A stretch of DNA of 64,000 nt, taken from NCBI RefSeq assembly GCF_000499845.2, contig NC_023754.2, positions 25,020,611 to 25,084,610 on the forward strand, read 5' to 3'. Below the pieces are notes generated by a model. It saw nothing but the letters and a program-made list of their open reading frames with translations. It had not been told where the DNA came from and made no database searches. The stretch's first letter is position 1; every line of letters begins with the position of its first letter. The DNA comes from Phaseolus vulgaris (lineage: Eukaryota; Streptophyta; Magnoliopsida; Fabales; Fabaceae). A program made the translations under genes and the position numbers. Below, piece by piece: positions 1 to 15,013 of the stretch.

Positions 1-866
1 AATTTTAAAACTTTAAGCGGATGATGATATAAAGGAAAAGTCGAATAACTAGCTAGCAACGGGTATGTAATTAGTTATAATTAATTACTCTCCCAATGTT
101 ATATAAATTAACTTACATTGTGTATAAAAAGATTAGTTGTAAGTTAATTTGCTTTGTTATTATTTTATAAATAATCATAAAATAAAAGACATACATTAAA
201 AAGGCCTTAACATAATCTAATGTAAAATTGATTTATTACGTGTGTGATGTAAAGCATTGAATAGAGTGGTGTGAAGAGATAAAAAGAAGGGAGGAGTTGA
301 ATGAAACGCAGGAAAGAACAGAAGAGAACATCATCACCACATTATCAGTACAAAACTACCATGTTTGAGGGCTGCCGTAGTTTTGTCTCCGTCGGTTGCT
401 TACTCTGGAATCAGCACAAAAAGGGGAAAGAAAAGAAAAAAAAAAGCAAAGAAAGTTGTAAAAAGGGTAAAACAAACAGGAAAAAGGTGAAAAAAAGGGA
501 AAAAGGGTAATAAGGTAAAAGGAGGAGGAAGCGTGGGGACAGAAGAAACACCAAACTGCAAATAAACCAGCAACAATGTGGTATACCCTCCAGAGCCCCA
601 ACATTATTAGCACAGCTATTTGGCCAAAGAGACAGACAAGGGACACAGGTGTCATTATCAAGAACCTCAACCCCATTTCTGCAATTCCATTCAACCTCCC
701 CCACTTCTAACTTAGTTCTCCTTCCACTTGCACCACCACCAACACTTACACACACCAAGTGCAGGAGCAAACACCAACACACACCAACACTATCACCCCC
801 CTCAGGAACAGGAGGAAGAAACATACCCTTTTGCTCTGTGAAGCCCAAGTTGCTCTTTTTTCTCAA
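1..866 (+). other. Upstream region and probable 5' leader of the SHOU4-like gene
   Basis: No gene is supported here. Bases 1-300 are A+T-rich. A purine-only stretch around 410-530 (runs of A and G on the + strand) gives a lysine-rich reading frame at 301-510 that looks like a composition artefact. From about 540 the DNA becomes C- and CA-rich, with repeated CAACAC/CACC motifs near 730-800, as is common in plant 5' leaders. The reading frame containing the SHOU4-like start extends upstream to 759, but the upstream residues do not resemble the family. No convincing TATA box was identified. Confidence 0.45.
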
Positions 867-3800
867 ATGGGGACGCGAATCCCTTCTCACCAGCTCAGCA
901 GTGGCCTATACGTGTCGGGTCGACCCGAACAGGTGAAAGAGCGCCCGCCGACAATGACCTCACGCTCCGTACCGTACACTGGCGGCGACCCAAAAAAGTC
1001 CGGCGAGCTGGGGAAAATGTTAGAAATCCCCAGCGTTGATCAGAAGACGTCGCGGCCGTCATCCGGGTCGGTGAGATCCGGGCCAAATTCGGGTCCCGCA
1101 GTTGGGAGGCTTAGCGGGTCGGGGCCCATGTCGCGGAAGTCGTCTGGGTCGGGCCCGATAGCGCTGCAGCCGACGGGCCTGATAACGTCGGGTCCAGTGG
1201 GATCCGGCCCGGTTGGGAGTCGTCGGTCGGGGCAGCTGGAACAACCGTCTGCGGTGGTGTCGGCGGGGAAGACAGTGTATGGCTCGGCGGTGACGAGTCT
1301 GAACGAGGAGGTGAAGGTGGGGTTCAAGGTGTCAAGGGCGTTGGTGTGGGTGTTCATGGTGGTGGTGGCAATGAGTTTGCTTGTTGGGGTGTTTCTCATG
1401 GTGGCAGTGAAGAAAGCTGTGATTTTGGTGGCTCTTGCAGCGGTTATTATGCCTGTGGTGGTTTTGATCGCTTGGAATTGCGTTTGGGGGAGACGAGGGC
1501 TTTTAGGGTTTGTGAAAAGGTACCCTGATGCTGAGCTTAGAGGCGCCATTGATGGACAGTACGTTAAGGTTACGGGGGTAATTTTCTTTCTTTCCTATGC
1601 TAATAACGATAATGGTATAATCATCTTTAGTGATGTCTCAATATCATAAAATGACGATTCTTCTTGATGGCATGCTATTTGTTTTGTTCAGCTAACATTT
1701 AATTTAACATTATTTATTTATGATATATCCTTCCCCCTAATTTTTTTTTGTTTTTTGTTTTAATAATGTGATGTTTGGTATGGGGTTTTGATACTTACAC
1801 AACAAGTGAATTTGGTCGTGGTGATTGCGACTGCTTCTTTTGGAGTTGTCCTATTTGTTGAAAGTTTTTTTTTCTCGCGTTAGAGTCTGTGCAAGTATTT
1901 ATAAGCTAGTAGATTTGTTCTGATATCGATGTATGGATATGCTTTGTTCATTTTGCGGTACAAACTGGAAGGTCTATAATGTGGCTCAAAAGAGAAGAGT
2001 TAACTTGCATGTTGTAGAATTATTTACTTAGTTCAGAAACTTGAATAAAAGTAGACGTCTCTTCATGAATTCAGCAGACATGGTGGTCAGGGACGATGAT
2101 GTTTAGCGTGCATTTTAGTGGTAGAGTAATAAGGAAGGATCGCATATTTGGCTTTTTACTAGAATGGTTGGAATGTAAATGTAATCAAAAGTTCTTGACA
2201 TAAGTAAACTTAATATTAATTTCTTGGATTCTTCTGGTTGTGGATGGTATTTAGGGATGTTTATCTTGCAGTGTAATTGTGTGGCATTTAAGTAGTATTT
2301 TTTTGCTTCACCTTCACTTTTGCTATCTCTCTTAGTCTGCTGTGAAAAATTCTTCTGCAAGATATTATGCATAATATCTGGTTTTAATCGTAATCCCTGA
2401 ACTGCTTCAACACTTGCTCCTATCACAATGCACTCAAATAGGATTGTTCTATGGATGGATGATAATGTCCTTTAGAGACATTGATGCTTGTATCCCTGTT
2501 GCGCTTCTATAATGTATTTTTTATATGTATCATGTCTCTTTCTGTAGGTTGTAACCTGTGGCAGCATTCCTTTGGAGTCATCCTACCAAAGAGTACCGAG
2601 ATGTGTATATGTCTCCACCGAATTATATGAATATAAAGGATTGGGTGGAAAATCAGCAAATCCTAAACACGGTTGCTTTACTTGGGGTTCTAGATACTCT
2701 GAGGTTAGTTGGTTTAATTCTTATTGATGCTTTGTGTATACTATTGATTCAGGGTCAAGCATAATTAATAAAAGAGAGAACCATTTATGCACACAGATCT
2801 ACATTGACTTCATTGATACCTAAAACACACAATGAATATATGCTTGAGGAGTAACAAGTTGATTTGTAGATAAGAAAGGAATTTTAAAGCAACTTAAAAT
2901 TAAGGAGACCTTAGAGCTCGGATTCGTGTTTGATGCCATCTGGGACTTGGGTGTGAGTTACTGTTTTATACTCTTTAGGTTATGCCTCTGTTCCCAGTTA
3001 TATATAATATGTTGATTTAACAATATAGCTGCATGTCAATGTAATTTGCCCAATAATAAATATGCTTGAGGGTTAATTTGATATTATTAGAATGAAATAC
3101 TACTATATTTTCTGTCACTTCAACTGTCTCCACTTTCTTGGTATATTTAACTTATGTCTATACTTCGCATGTGTCGAGATTTAAACAGAAAATGAAGATG
3201 GAAATTGTGATTCCATTGAAATAGGCTAAAACACTGCAATGGATGCTCACTTGAAACTTGAAAACAACCTTAGGAGCCTTCCCATCCATGCTTTTGATGG
3301 ATTCAGTTTTACTCCTATGCTTGTGGTGCCCAACCACACCAGTCATTGAAATGCGTAAAACCCACCAAAATGTCAAAAACCCTAACACAATTGTTTTTAG
3401 TCTGCGTAAGAAAACTACTTGCACGATTATCTTAGAGCCTTTTCATTTTGATGAATGCATATACATTTTCATGTTTGGTTCACACTATAAATTGAATTAT
3501 TATTTCCACTTCACCACTTTGATTGGAATGGAGGTTTTACAGTCAATAACGTTACCATGCTCTACATGTGTTACGTATCACCAAAATCTGTAAATTTATT
3601 GAATGTTGTAGTCTGGTCCTTTACCAGCAACCTTTCTAAGGTGAGAAACTGCTGTGTAAAGATTGTGGATTATTTGTTTGGTTTTGTCAGGCTTCTTGAT
3701 GACCATATATTGTAATACTCATGTCTCTCTTACTCTACATAATGCCAAAGTTTTCATTATCTTCCATGAACAGAAATATGTGGCGGATTTCTATGTATCA

Positions 3801-4301
3801 GACTTTCAGTCTGGATTAAGAGCATTGGTGAAAGCAGGCTATGGTGCCAAGGTTGCCCCTTTTGTGGAACCAAATACTGTGGTTGATGTAACAAAGGATA
3901 ACAAAGAGTTGTCCCCTAATTTCTTAGGCTGGCTTGCAGACCGCAAACTCTCTAGCGATGACAGGATCATGCGCCTCAAGGAAGGGTATGGACTGTTTTA
4001 TTCTGCAGTTTACTATTCATTTGAAAGTGTCTTTTTTCTCTCTCTTTTTTAACAGTTTCCTTCCTAATTGTAACTTGGTACTTATAAAATGAATTTGGAA
4101 ATGCATAGGTACATCAAAGAAGGTAGCACCGTAAGTGTGATGGGAATTGTTCAACGACACGATAATGTGCTCATGATTGTGCCTTCGGCCGAGCCTGTCT
4201 CAACAGGCTGCCAGTGGATCCGCTGTCTTTTGCCAACCTATGCTGAAGGGCTAATCATGACATGCGAAGATAATCAAAATGCTGATGTCATTCCTGTTTA
4301 G
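867..4301 (+). CDS. SHOU4: SHOU4/SHOU4L-like two-pass membrane protein (regulator of cellulose synthase delivery)
   Basis: Four coding exons, 867-1577, 2548-2703, 3774-3985 and 4109-4301, join in frame to 423 residues. The start MGTRIPSHQL is the conserved family start; an in-frame ATG at 759 lies in leader-like sequence and was not used. Residues 60-125 are rich in Gly, Ser and Pro with repeated SGP/GSGP units. Two hydrophobic segments follow, at about 158-181 and 184-206. The conserved C-terminal part contains VKVTGVVTCGSIPLESSYQ, SDFQSGLRALVKAGYG, MRLKEGYIKEGSTVSVMG and the end CEDNQNADVIPV. In Arabidopsis, SHOU4 (At1g78880) and SHOU4L (At1g16860) are plasma-membrane proteins that limit exocytosis of cellulose synthase complexes. 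Older annotations call the family ubiquitin-specific protease C19-related, but no protease motif is visible. Whether this copy corresponds to SHOU4 or SHOU4L cannot be told from the sequence alone. Confidence 0.93.
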
Positions 4302-5304
4302 TTTTTTCTTTTGCTGGCAAATCAGTGTGTCACACTTCTGAAATGACGAAACTGATGGGGGAATCCTACACTAAGGAATCAAAGTACTTTCCACTTGCAG
4401 GTTTTTGTGTATGGCTTGGATGATTATGCTAAGCGCACTACTAATATTGTCATGATAATCAGAAGATTTGATTAATATGACGCAAGGATTCACAAGTCCA
4501 ACTACAAGCACTTTGAGAAGGTCAATCATCGATCGATATATCCACGAAGTTGCATTGTACTTTTTCTGCTTATTTATGTACATAGGTAGAGGTGCCCGAA
4601 GGGGTTCAGAGTAGTTGTGTTGTTGTGTTTGAGCTAATTCTAGCCGGAATATAGCTAAATTTTATTTGTCAAGTTTGGTTAACTTGTATTCTTAAGTCGA
4701 TATGTTGTACGCTGCCTATGTTAGTAGTTGTAAAAATCGAGAACCGTCCACGTTACCACAATACTGTTGTATAAATGTTGGTTAAAATCCAGTTAAAATG
4801 CGCTTTACATTACTATTTCTTTGTGTGTGCTGTCATTTGTTAAAATGTTCAGGTTGAACGAGTTATATGGAAGTAGAGAAAACAATAGAAATTATAAATT
4901 TAATGTTACCTAAGTTCACCAAATATCCACTACCATCACATTCAAACTACAATGAATCTTCTTCCTACAAACTTGATACGTATTTAAAAGTTATGAGTGA
5001 TGCACACTATTTAACAAGAGATATTATCGGATTTCTGTTTGGGATTTTTGTTTTGTTTTAATGATTCCTATTTGATTTGAGGTAGAACTTCTCTTTAAGA
5101 TTTTTATCTATAGTAGTGAAGAATGACTCCTGAAGAAAGTAATTAGTTGTGTATATTTTCAAGAGTCTAACTCCTTTGTGAATTGTCACTACATGCATTC
5201 TAATAGTCACCACTCTGATATTTTTTTGGTTTCAAAATCACTCACTTAAATTAATGTTCAGAAGTTTATAATTGATACTTTTAACAATTTTCAATAAGGT
5301 GGAA
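4302..5304. other. Convergent intergenic region between the SHOU4-like gene and IBR1
   Basis: The two flanking genes converge, so this 1-kb stretch should hold both 3' untranslated regions. The sequence becomes A+T-rich after about 4620. Short frames at 4371-4583 and 4867-5061 show no recognisable protein. No repeat or RNA gene was seen. Confidence 0.5.
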
Positions 5305-7560
<2,256 letters not shown>

Positions 7561-8716
7561 TAAAACAGAAACAGAAACAACTGATAGAATGGTTGGTTTG
7601 TGAATGTCAAACTATAATTTTTCTTGGTGAATTGTGAGAAGGAAATTGAACTGTGTTCCTGCCTTTACAGTGGTATGACACAGACAAATGGGTTATGTCC
7701 ATTCAATCCACAGTTCCTCCACCATTTTTGGTTCTTTATCAGTCATCAATTACCAGGCATATTGTACTGTAACCCATTAGTGTTCCATTTGCTACCAAGA
7801 AGGTGCATTTCCATCTAATAAAGCAAAGTGTTTCATTCAAGTTTGAAAATTTTAATAAAATGTTGGCTTAAATATATTAAATTATACTCGTATATACTTT
7901 TTTCCCCTAAAAAATATATCTTCACTTATTATTCCACTAAAATACTTTTTATAGCTTTATTATTTTATTCTTTTTAATATATCTAAGTTTTTTTTTTTCA
8001 ATATTTCTGAAGATCGTTTCACATCCTTTCTTCTATCACATACTAAAGATAAAGATAAAAAGATGCAACTATTAAATAAGTTGACCCGATTTGTTTGAGT
8101 AAGTTTTTCTTTTTTTTCATCTATGGTTATTATTTTCTTGTTGGATGTATTGATGAGTATTTGTAGTTGCATGGAAGAGATCATAGAACAATTATTTTAG
8201 ATTGAAACATATAAGAGAACTCATTTTAGATTGAAATATATTTGTTTTGATTGAAGTAGACAATTATACGTGTCTCTCAAGTTATGGATGATATTTTAAA
8301 CAAGAACGAGATTGTTTTAATGTTTTTTATTCTAGTATTTTGGTCAAGTTACATCGAAAGAGATGTTATAATAATATTTTCTTCTTAGAGAGTTTAGTCC
8401 TAATGACATTCAATTAACACTTGGACGTTTTTAGTGAAAAGGAAATCTAAACAATTATCTCTTTAAAGTGATAATGTCTAAATGAGAGCATATTGTTCAA
8501 GTGGTCACCCATATTTATTAAATATTTCATTTCTTGATGAGAAAAAATATTGTACAAGTTAAATATTGAATTATAAAATTTAAGTATATGTTAATAGTAA
8601 TGCTTATCATCTTTGATATGAGATGTGGTGTTTATGACTTAAGGATGAGAATTTACTAAAATTCATATGTGGATGATTTGTGAATAATTATAGATATGTG
8701 ATTTAATGTTAAAATT

Positions 8717-8850
8717 TGTTGGAGATCCCACATCGACTAGAGATTAGGGCATTTCATGAGTTGGTTTTATGGAGTTGAGTTAGGCTTAAAGTCCGACTTC
8801 TTAATATGGTATCAGAGTCATTTCGAGTCTATCCTAGTTTAAGTGTCTGC
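8717..8850 (+). mobile_element. TRIM-type LTR retrotransposon fragment (one LTR plus primer-binding site)
   Basis: The stretch begins TGTTGGAGATCCCACATCGA and reads as a 90-bp LTR to 8806. A tRNA-Met-type primer-binding site, TGGTATCAGAGTC, starts at 8807, followed by about 40 bp of the same internal sequence as in the complete element at 47618-47981. The LTR end is TTAATA where the complete copy has TAACA. There is no second LTR, so this is a truncated copy. Confidence 0.7.
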
Positions 8851-9139
8851 GTCTTCAAAAATATCGCTTCAATCTAATAAAGACTCGCTTAGATTTTTCC
8901 ATAATATTTTTATCCTATTCCAAAATAAAATTTATTACAAGAAATATAATCAAAGGATTTGTATTTTTTTTTATTCTTCCTCTTTAGCTTATGTTGTTAT
9001 ATAACGACGAGGACATAATTTTATTAATTCCAATCGACTAGGCATATTGTGTCGATTCTTTTAGTAATCTATTTAGAAATATCGATTGATCCCTTAATTA
9101 GACTCTTTTTATCACAACCAGTACATTTCAAAACAATAA

Positions 9140-9545
9140 TTACTTATGAGGTTCAGACACTCTTCTTAAATGGCGTGTCCGTGTTGGACACACGTATTTG
9201 ACATCGACACTTGTAGGACATGTATCGATGAAGTGTCTAATTCAAAAAATATTTGTTTAATTTCTGACAATTATAACACAATTCTAACACAATTTTAAAA
9301 ATGAGAAATACATTAATTTTTTAAAAACTCAAATTTATACATATAAAAATAAGGAACAATCCTTTTGAACCAATAATGAAAACATTTGTATACTAAAAAA
9401 AAACTGAAATATAGTGCACATAAATTTTTATTATCAATTTATATAATTCATAATTATATAATATATAGATTTGTGTTCTCATATCATACAGTTTAGATAT
9501 TATACGTATCTTCGTGTCCGTATCCATATAAAAATATTAGTTTAT
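9140..9545 (+). repeat. Dispersed repeat, copy A (similar to 55405-55860)
   Basis: The stretch opens with GAGGTTCAGACACTCTTC and contains closely spaced GTGTC/GACAC words, including GTGTTGGACACACG near 9183. Recognisable blocks then follow in the same order and orientation as at 55405-55860: AATTCAAAAAATATTTGTT, AAAATAAGGAACAA, AATTATATAATATATAGATT and TTATACGTATCT. Edges are approximate. No terminal repeats or coding sequence were recognised, so the transposon class is unknown. Confidence 0.6.
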
Positions 9546-9654
9546 AAATAATAAATTACAATACACATAACTTTATAAATATATTGTTTTGCGCATTATA
9601 AAAAACAATTATACACAGGTGATGTTTAAAAATAATTCCTTCTTAACATGTATG

Positions 9655-9838
9655 CACACCTATTTTCTTGTATATTTATTAACAAATGCATATATTAAGC
9701 TATGTACATTTATGAATAAACTTGTATACACACCTATTTTCTTATATATTTATTAACAAATAGACATATTAACCTATGTACATTTATTAACAAACCTGTA
9801 TACACAACTATTTTCTTATATATTTATTAACAAATATA
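9655..9838 (+). repeat. 74-bp tandem repeat, about 2.5 copies
   Basis: The word TATTTTCTT recurs at 9661, 9735 and 9809, giving a 74-base period. Each unit carries ATATTTATTAACAAAT, a central TATTAA-CTATGTACATTTAT part and GTATACACA. The units differ by a few substitutions. No gene or transposon end is apparent. Confidence 0.7.
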
Positions 9839-10467
9839 GGTAAAGCTATCAATATTTAATTAACATAACAAATAAAAGTTTAATTACATATTAATTTTTT
9901 TGATATAATGTGCAACATCTTATATATGCATCTGTATTTTTTAATTTTTTATTGATCATGTATCCACATTTTATAAAAATATAAATATATATATATACAT
10001 ATATATATAATACATAAATTTATAATAAAATTAAAAAAAAAACAATTCAAATTAATATTTAAAAAATATGAATTCACATAAAGTATTAATTATTTATTTG
10101 AATTTTAATATTAAACAACTATATATATATAAATAGAATACAAATGTAAGAACGTTATGTAGTTATGTATTTCTATTAGTAAAATATAGTAGGAATATCC
10201 ATACTAAACATTTTTTTAGTATAATTTCATTGATGAAATGTTTCAATAACATACCTAATAAAAAAAGTTATTAATCCCACACTGAACATTTTAGTAATAT
10301 ATTCCTTTGATACATTTTTGTAACATTTTAAAGAAAATGATTTCCACTGATCACAAACACATTGCTGCCCTTCATACAGGGCACCATCCAATTGCTAAGT
10401 GAATGAACCGTCCACTATCCACTAATAGTGAACATCAAACATACATGACAAAGTAACATTTACTATT

Positions 10468-13400
10468 TTAATCATAAGGATTTCTGAATTTCTTTAAAAG
10501 CTCTGGTATTTCATATCCAAGCATGTCATCCACGGCTTGAATCATTTTGGGCTTTAATTTTTCAAATTTGTCGATGCTATAACTATTCAATACTTCTCTG
10601 AAGTGTTCAACATTGGGAAAATCACCAGCAGGTAGATGAAACTCTCTTTGAACCTGTTTTGCAAAAAACATTGAACTGTAAGTACGGAAAATTAAACACC
10701 CACCAAAGTTAGAGGAATTGATGGATGAAAGACCTTTGCAAATTCTTCCTCAAGATTGTCAGTAAGTCTCTGTTGAGCCTTGGCTTTGCCCATTATTGCA
10801 GGCATCTCCTTCTTAAGGTGGCTAATTATATACGCATGGATTTTAGCAGATCTAGCACGTTTCACAAATTCATTGATCTGCACCATTTTAAACATAACAA
10901 GTTTTGAAACACGAAATCAATATATATTGGAATTGACATGACGTAAAATTAAACTAAATTTTCATCCCTTAGTCAGACAAATAATATGAAATTAACGAAC
11001 ATACCCGGCGATCACATGCCTTCTTTGGAATATCTATCAAATCTGCCAGCAGATTATTTTGTTCCTTCTCAAACAGATCCTGTCCTAGTGGACTAACGAA
11101 GCCTTCATCTATAGGCTTATCATTAAATGAGCTGTGAAGACAAGAAGGGTGTACCACATTTACAACTAAAGAACATCGAATTAAACGGAAAAGCTAACTA
11201 ATAGATGACCAATATAAAGTGATAAAATGTGAATATCACCAAAAAGATACTATGCATTACAATTCTTATTTAGACAAAAAATTAGAAATATTCACAATGT
11301 CATCATTGTTTTTTGAATTCTAAAAACCACTGCAAAAGAGTAAATTTGAAAGAATTGTTAAATACTAGAAAACGAAAGACAGTGAAATGTTATACATTTT
11401 TGAAAGATAACAAACCTACCCAATGTATACACGTGAAACTTCGGGAGTATTTAGAACTTTCCCCAGTGACCACATCAATGCTCCATAAACTCTCATAAGC
11501 TACAATATTGCGATTACTCACGTAAGTACACTAAGTAAGATAATAAATATAATAAACCAGATAACATTGCTGATATTTATTGTCTTACTTGTTGAGTGTC
11601 AACTTGATCTGCCTTATTCAAAACCACTCGTATCTTGTCATCATTACCACGTAAAGACGTGATCACGCGTTTAAACTCATCACTGATGTCTAGTTTATGA
11701 GGATCAAACAGGAGAAGAATGAGATCACATTTTGCAGCAAACCAAGACACAACACCAGTGAAATCATAGCTTCGTTGAGTCCTCTGTTTCTCTCCAGATA
11801 GGACTCCAGGAGTGTCCACAAGTGTTATTTCATCTAACAGCTGAAAGAAAAATTTGCTTCATGTTCAAGCACAAAAAATGACAAAGTCATTGGACTCGGA
11901 AATATTAATAAGACTCACAGGATGTGGCATTTGAGAACATTGGAACTTTGATAAAAAAGAACCTCCAAATGTTGTCAAGCCGCTGAAAGGCATGTCAGCA
12001 TCAACAGCAATGGTATTTCCAGGAATACTCCTCTCATCAGATCCAGACTATAAAGTTTTGAAACAAGCACCATGAGCACGATCAGGAGAGAATTTATGGA
12101 AACAAAATTTGGCAACAATAACATAGTGATTTCGATTTCTTTTCACATATATTTTTCTGTTTGGACTTTATTGATTTCGAGAGGCAATACAGTACAAGAA
12201 CATAAAAGGAAACTTCTCTTACCATTACAACAACAAATCTATCAGTGGTAGGCTCTGGTCCAACATGTGCTCCTGTACAAATAGTTAGGATCGAGAATCA
12301 ATAAATCATCAATTTTATAAATCAACCAATACATTGTCTGGAACCGGAACTTAACCTACCCGGATAATCACATCTTAACAAATGTTTTATAAATGTAGTT
12401 TTTCCTGTGGAATATTGACCGAGAAGCATAACCATGGGTTTGGCATCAAAATCAGTGTTGGTCTGAAATGGAAAATCAAGATATTCCTGAAGTTAATATC
12501 GCCATATTTATGTGGTATAAGACATCAAAGTGGAGAAAATACCATGCGTCCACAAACACAGTTGACAAAAAATTTGTGCCTTTTATTTATACATTAGATG
12601 CAAACACTACTGAGTAGTTCTTACTTACCAACAATGGAGATACAAAATCATTATATCGGTAAGCAACTTCCAACGGCTTTAGTCTCTCGATATATAATCT
12701 CTTCAAGCCATCAATGATTGATGTAACTGAATTGAGAGGTAACTAAAAAATACAAACTATTAAAATTACAAAATTATAAAATATCTAGCAACAAATAACA
12801 TAAAGATAGAGTACATGCAGCAACCAGCAACGTGAGAAGAAACAATCACAAAAACTAAATCTACTTGCATCATAAAACTAATTGTGTGAAGATTATACTA
12901 TATAACTCGCAACCTAGTCGTTTGATAGTTGGTGTTGGTGTTGGTGTGAGAGGTATTATTAAGTAGTGGGAATATCTGACTCTCAATCACAGAAGAATAG
13001 ATAAAAGGAAATGGTTAATTCATCTCTAAAATAATGAATACCCAGCACCAACAACTAATTGAACAAAATGGAATTTTTTGGGAAGAAGCCTGTAACATTG
13101 AAACCTAGGACAAACTTCTAGATCTGAAAATAAACAACAGAACTCACTTTCTTTGAAGATTTTGAACCAAACCACCAATTAGTTGGCAACACTTGAGGCT
13201 GAGCAATCCCTACACAATACAATACAGGTAAAACAATCCAATCAAATCAATGAAATAATACAACCATATAACTAACTAAAAAAGAGTTATATATCTAACC
13301 GTTTACATCGGACAGGGTAGTAATTGTTAAATTCTTTTGCTGGGAAAAAATCAATAAAAAAATAAATCAATTGAAAAATTAGCTAGATCTACACATAAAT

Positions 13401-14041
13401 AAAACATAAAATGAGATGAAAATATCAACTTACTGCTAATAAAGCATCGAGTCCTTCTAGTACAGGAGGTTTAATATTTTCCTTATCAACTGTAACCAAT
13501 AAAAATAGAAAAATTAGAGCGATGAACTTAAATATATAATCATATTCTAAACCACCATAATTTGTGATGGAGGAGGAAGATTTTGAAAGTACACACTTAC
13601 CTTGAGTTTTGAGGATGTCTGAGTTAAGTTCTTGCCCTGCTTGCGCCAGCGAAACCAACTGTTTTCTTACAAGGAAGAAATTTGAATTCAAAAGCCAGAA
13701 ACCAAAACGGACAACAAATGAAAGGAAACGATAGCTAAAAGTACTACCTACCTGCATTGCAGTAACGAACTCCGGGAAACCCAAAAACCCCTGTCGTTTG
13801 ACGTCGGCGAGAGTCCAAAGCTGTTTGAGTTGCGAGCGCGACAAGTTGGAGAGAGCGAAGAACTTAGTAGCCTCGTTCCCAGAGATTCGTCCATCACCGT
13901 CTGCCACATTCCAAGGCCGAACACCAAATCAAACTAATGGTTGCAATATGAAATTGTGGAGTGAGGAAAAGTGTTGAACAAACCTGAATCAGCCAAATTG
14001 AACCATTCCTGATACTCTTTGGAACGCGACCCGGTCTTCAT
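10468..14041 (-). CDS. EHD2: EH-domain-containing dynamin-like ATPase (EHD1/EHD2 type)
   Basis: Fifteen coding exons on the minus strand join in frame to 535 residues: 14041-13984, 13900-13752, 13658-13601, 13489-13434, 13339-13300, 13209-13148, 12742-12629, 12462-12360, 12272-12223, 12047-11919, 11840-11589, 11499-11420, 11131-11005, 10877-10734 and 10653-10468. The N-terminal EH domain (about 10-90) has a canonical EF-hand loop from D18 to E29, with D18, D20, D22 and E29. The nucleotide-binding domain carries P-loop GQYSTGKT at 194-201, DTPG at 282-285 and NKAD at 348-351. The conserved C-terminus ends LLKKFRNPYD. Plant EHDs put the EH domain first, unlike animal EHDs, and act on endosomal and plasma membranes in endocytic recycling; tomato EHD2 dampens internalisation of the receptor LeEix2. 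The sequence looks closer to Arabidopsis EHD2 (At4g05520), which sits beside IBR1 there as here. Paralogue choice is inference; the family is certain. Confidence 0.95.
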
Positions 14042-14243
14042 CTTCGGAAATCGATGGGAACTACCTCTCGATTGATTTCGGCTTAGGAATTCAAATTTCA
14101 GAGAGGGCTCTTATCAGTTTCAAATATCGGCTCGCGTGCCTGATTTTAAAAATGACGATGGATTTTGATACAGTGATCACTTTCGGTGTGATTTAATTTT
14201 GATTAGGGGTGGGACCCACGAGATTGATGAAGTTTAATGTGAG

Positions 14244-14378
14244 ACCGTGTGATTGTCTATCCACAGGACGACTGCGTGGACAGGTATGCAGTGGATACAC
14301 CTTTGTTGTTTGTGAAACGGTGTGATTGTCTATCCACAGGATAACTGCGTGGACGGGTATGCAGTGGATACACCTTTG
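14244..14378 (-). repeat. Duplicated 62-bp element in the EHD gene's proximal upstream region
   Basis: Two 62-bp direct copies, 14244-14305 and 14317-14378, differ at four positions and are separated by 11 bp. Each contains TATCCAC and, 26 bases on, its inverse complement GTGGATA (14258-14264 and 14291-14297 in the first copy), plus CCAC and GTGG words between. They lie 200-340 bp upstream of the EHD start codon. A role as a duplicated regulatory module is only a possibility; a chance tandem duplication would look the same. Confidence 0.7.
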
Positions 14379-14898
14379 CAATTTCAAACTTTTGAATTTG
14401 GGCGCTATTTTGACCTGGCCGTTTCGGTCCACATGTAACACCCTCGCAGGTAAATGATTCGTTTCTTTTCACCTTTTGTATTAATGATATCATGCATTAA
14501 TGATATTCATTAATGATAAGTATTATTAGCAAAAAATTTAATTAATAAAGTGTTGGATTTGATATAAGTTATTGGTAGTATTATGAATAAGTAGAAGGAG
14601 AAGTATAACATCCATATCCACTTTCATTCCATCTATATTTTGTGTAAGGTTTATCCTTGAAATATACAATTTGATTAGCTTTTTAACTTTGTCCCTGAAT
14701 GAATGACATTATAAATAAAAAATGTAACACAAGTTTATATTGAATTAGTTTAAAAATACAATTTTTACTAAAGACATAATTGATTGAAAAGTATTTTTAG
14801 AACTTCATTATTCCATGAATAATGAGTAATGTGCATTATTGTTTTGTACGTTTTTTTTATTTTACATATTTGTGTAAATGAAATTGTGTAAGTTAACA

Positions 14899-15013
14899 AA
14901 ATTTGTTAACATAGATTAAAATGTAAAATAATAATAACAACATTTGTTAACATAAATTAAAATGTAAAATAATAATAACAACATTTGTTAACATAAGTCA
15001 AAATGTAAAATAG
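14899..15013 (+). repeat. 41-bp tandem repeat, three copies
   Basis: The word ATTTGTTAACATA starts at 14901, 14942 and 14983, an exact 41-base period. Each unit continues with AAAATGTAAAATA and an ATAATAACAA linker. The copies are almost identical, suggesting recent expansion. No coding potential. Confidence 0.75.

Larger units (their letters stand above)
7561..10467. other. A+T-rich intergenic region upstream of IBR1
   Basis: This 2.9-kb spacer separates two genes on the same strand. It should contain the IBR1 promoter and the 3' end of the EHD gene. It also holds a TRIM LTR fragment (8717-8850), half of a dispersed repeat pair (9140-9545) and a 74-bp tandem repeat (9655-9838), each listed separately. 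Otherwise it is low-complexity A/T sequence. Frames at 7624-7818 and 7960-8184 resemble no known protein. Confidence 0.5.

Noticed and set aside
301..510. Lysine-rich 69-codon frame on the + strand
   Set aside because: It is produced by a purine-only stretch in the SHOU4-like upstream region and has no family resemblance.
1040..1549. Long minus-strand frame opposite SHOU4-like exon 1
   Set aside because: It is a shadow of the G+C-rich coding exon on the other strand.
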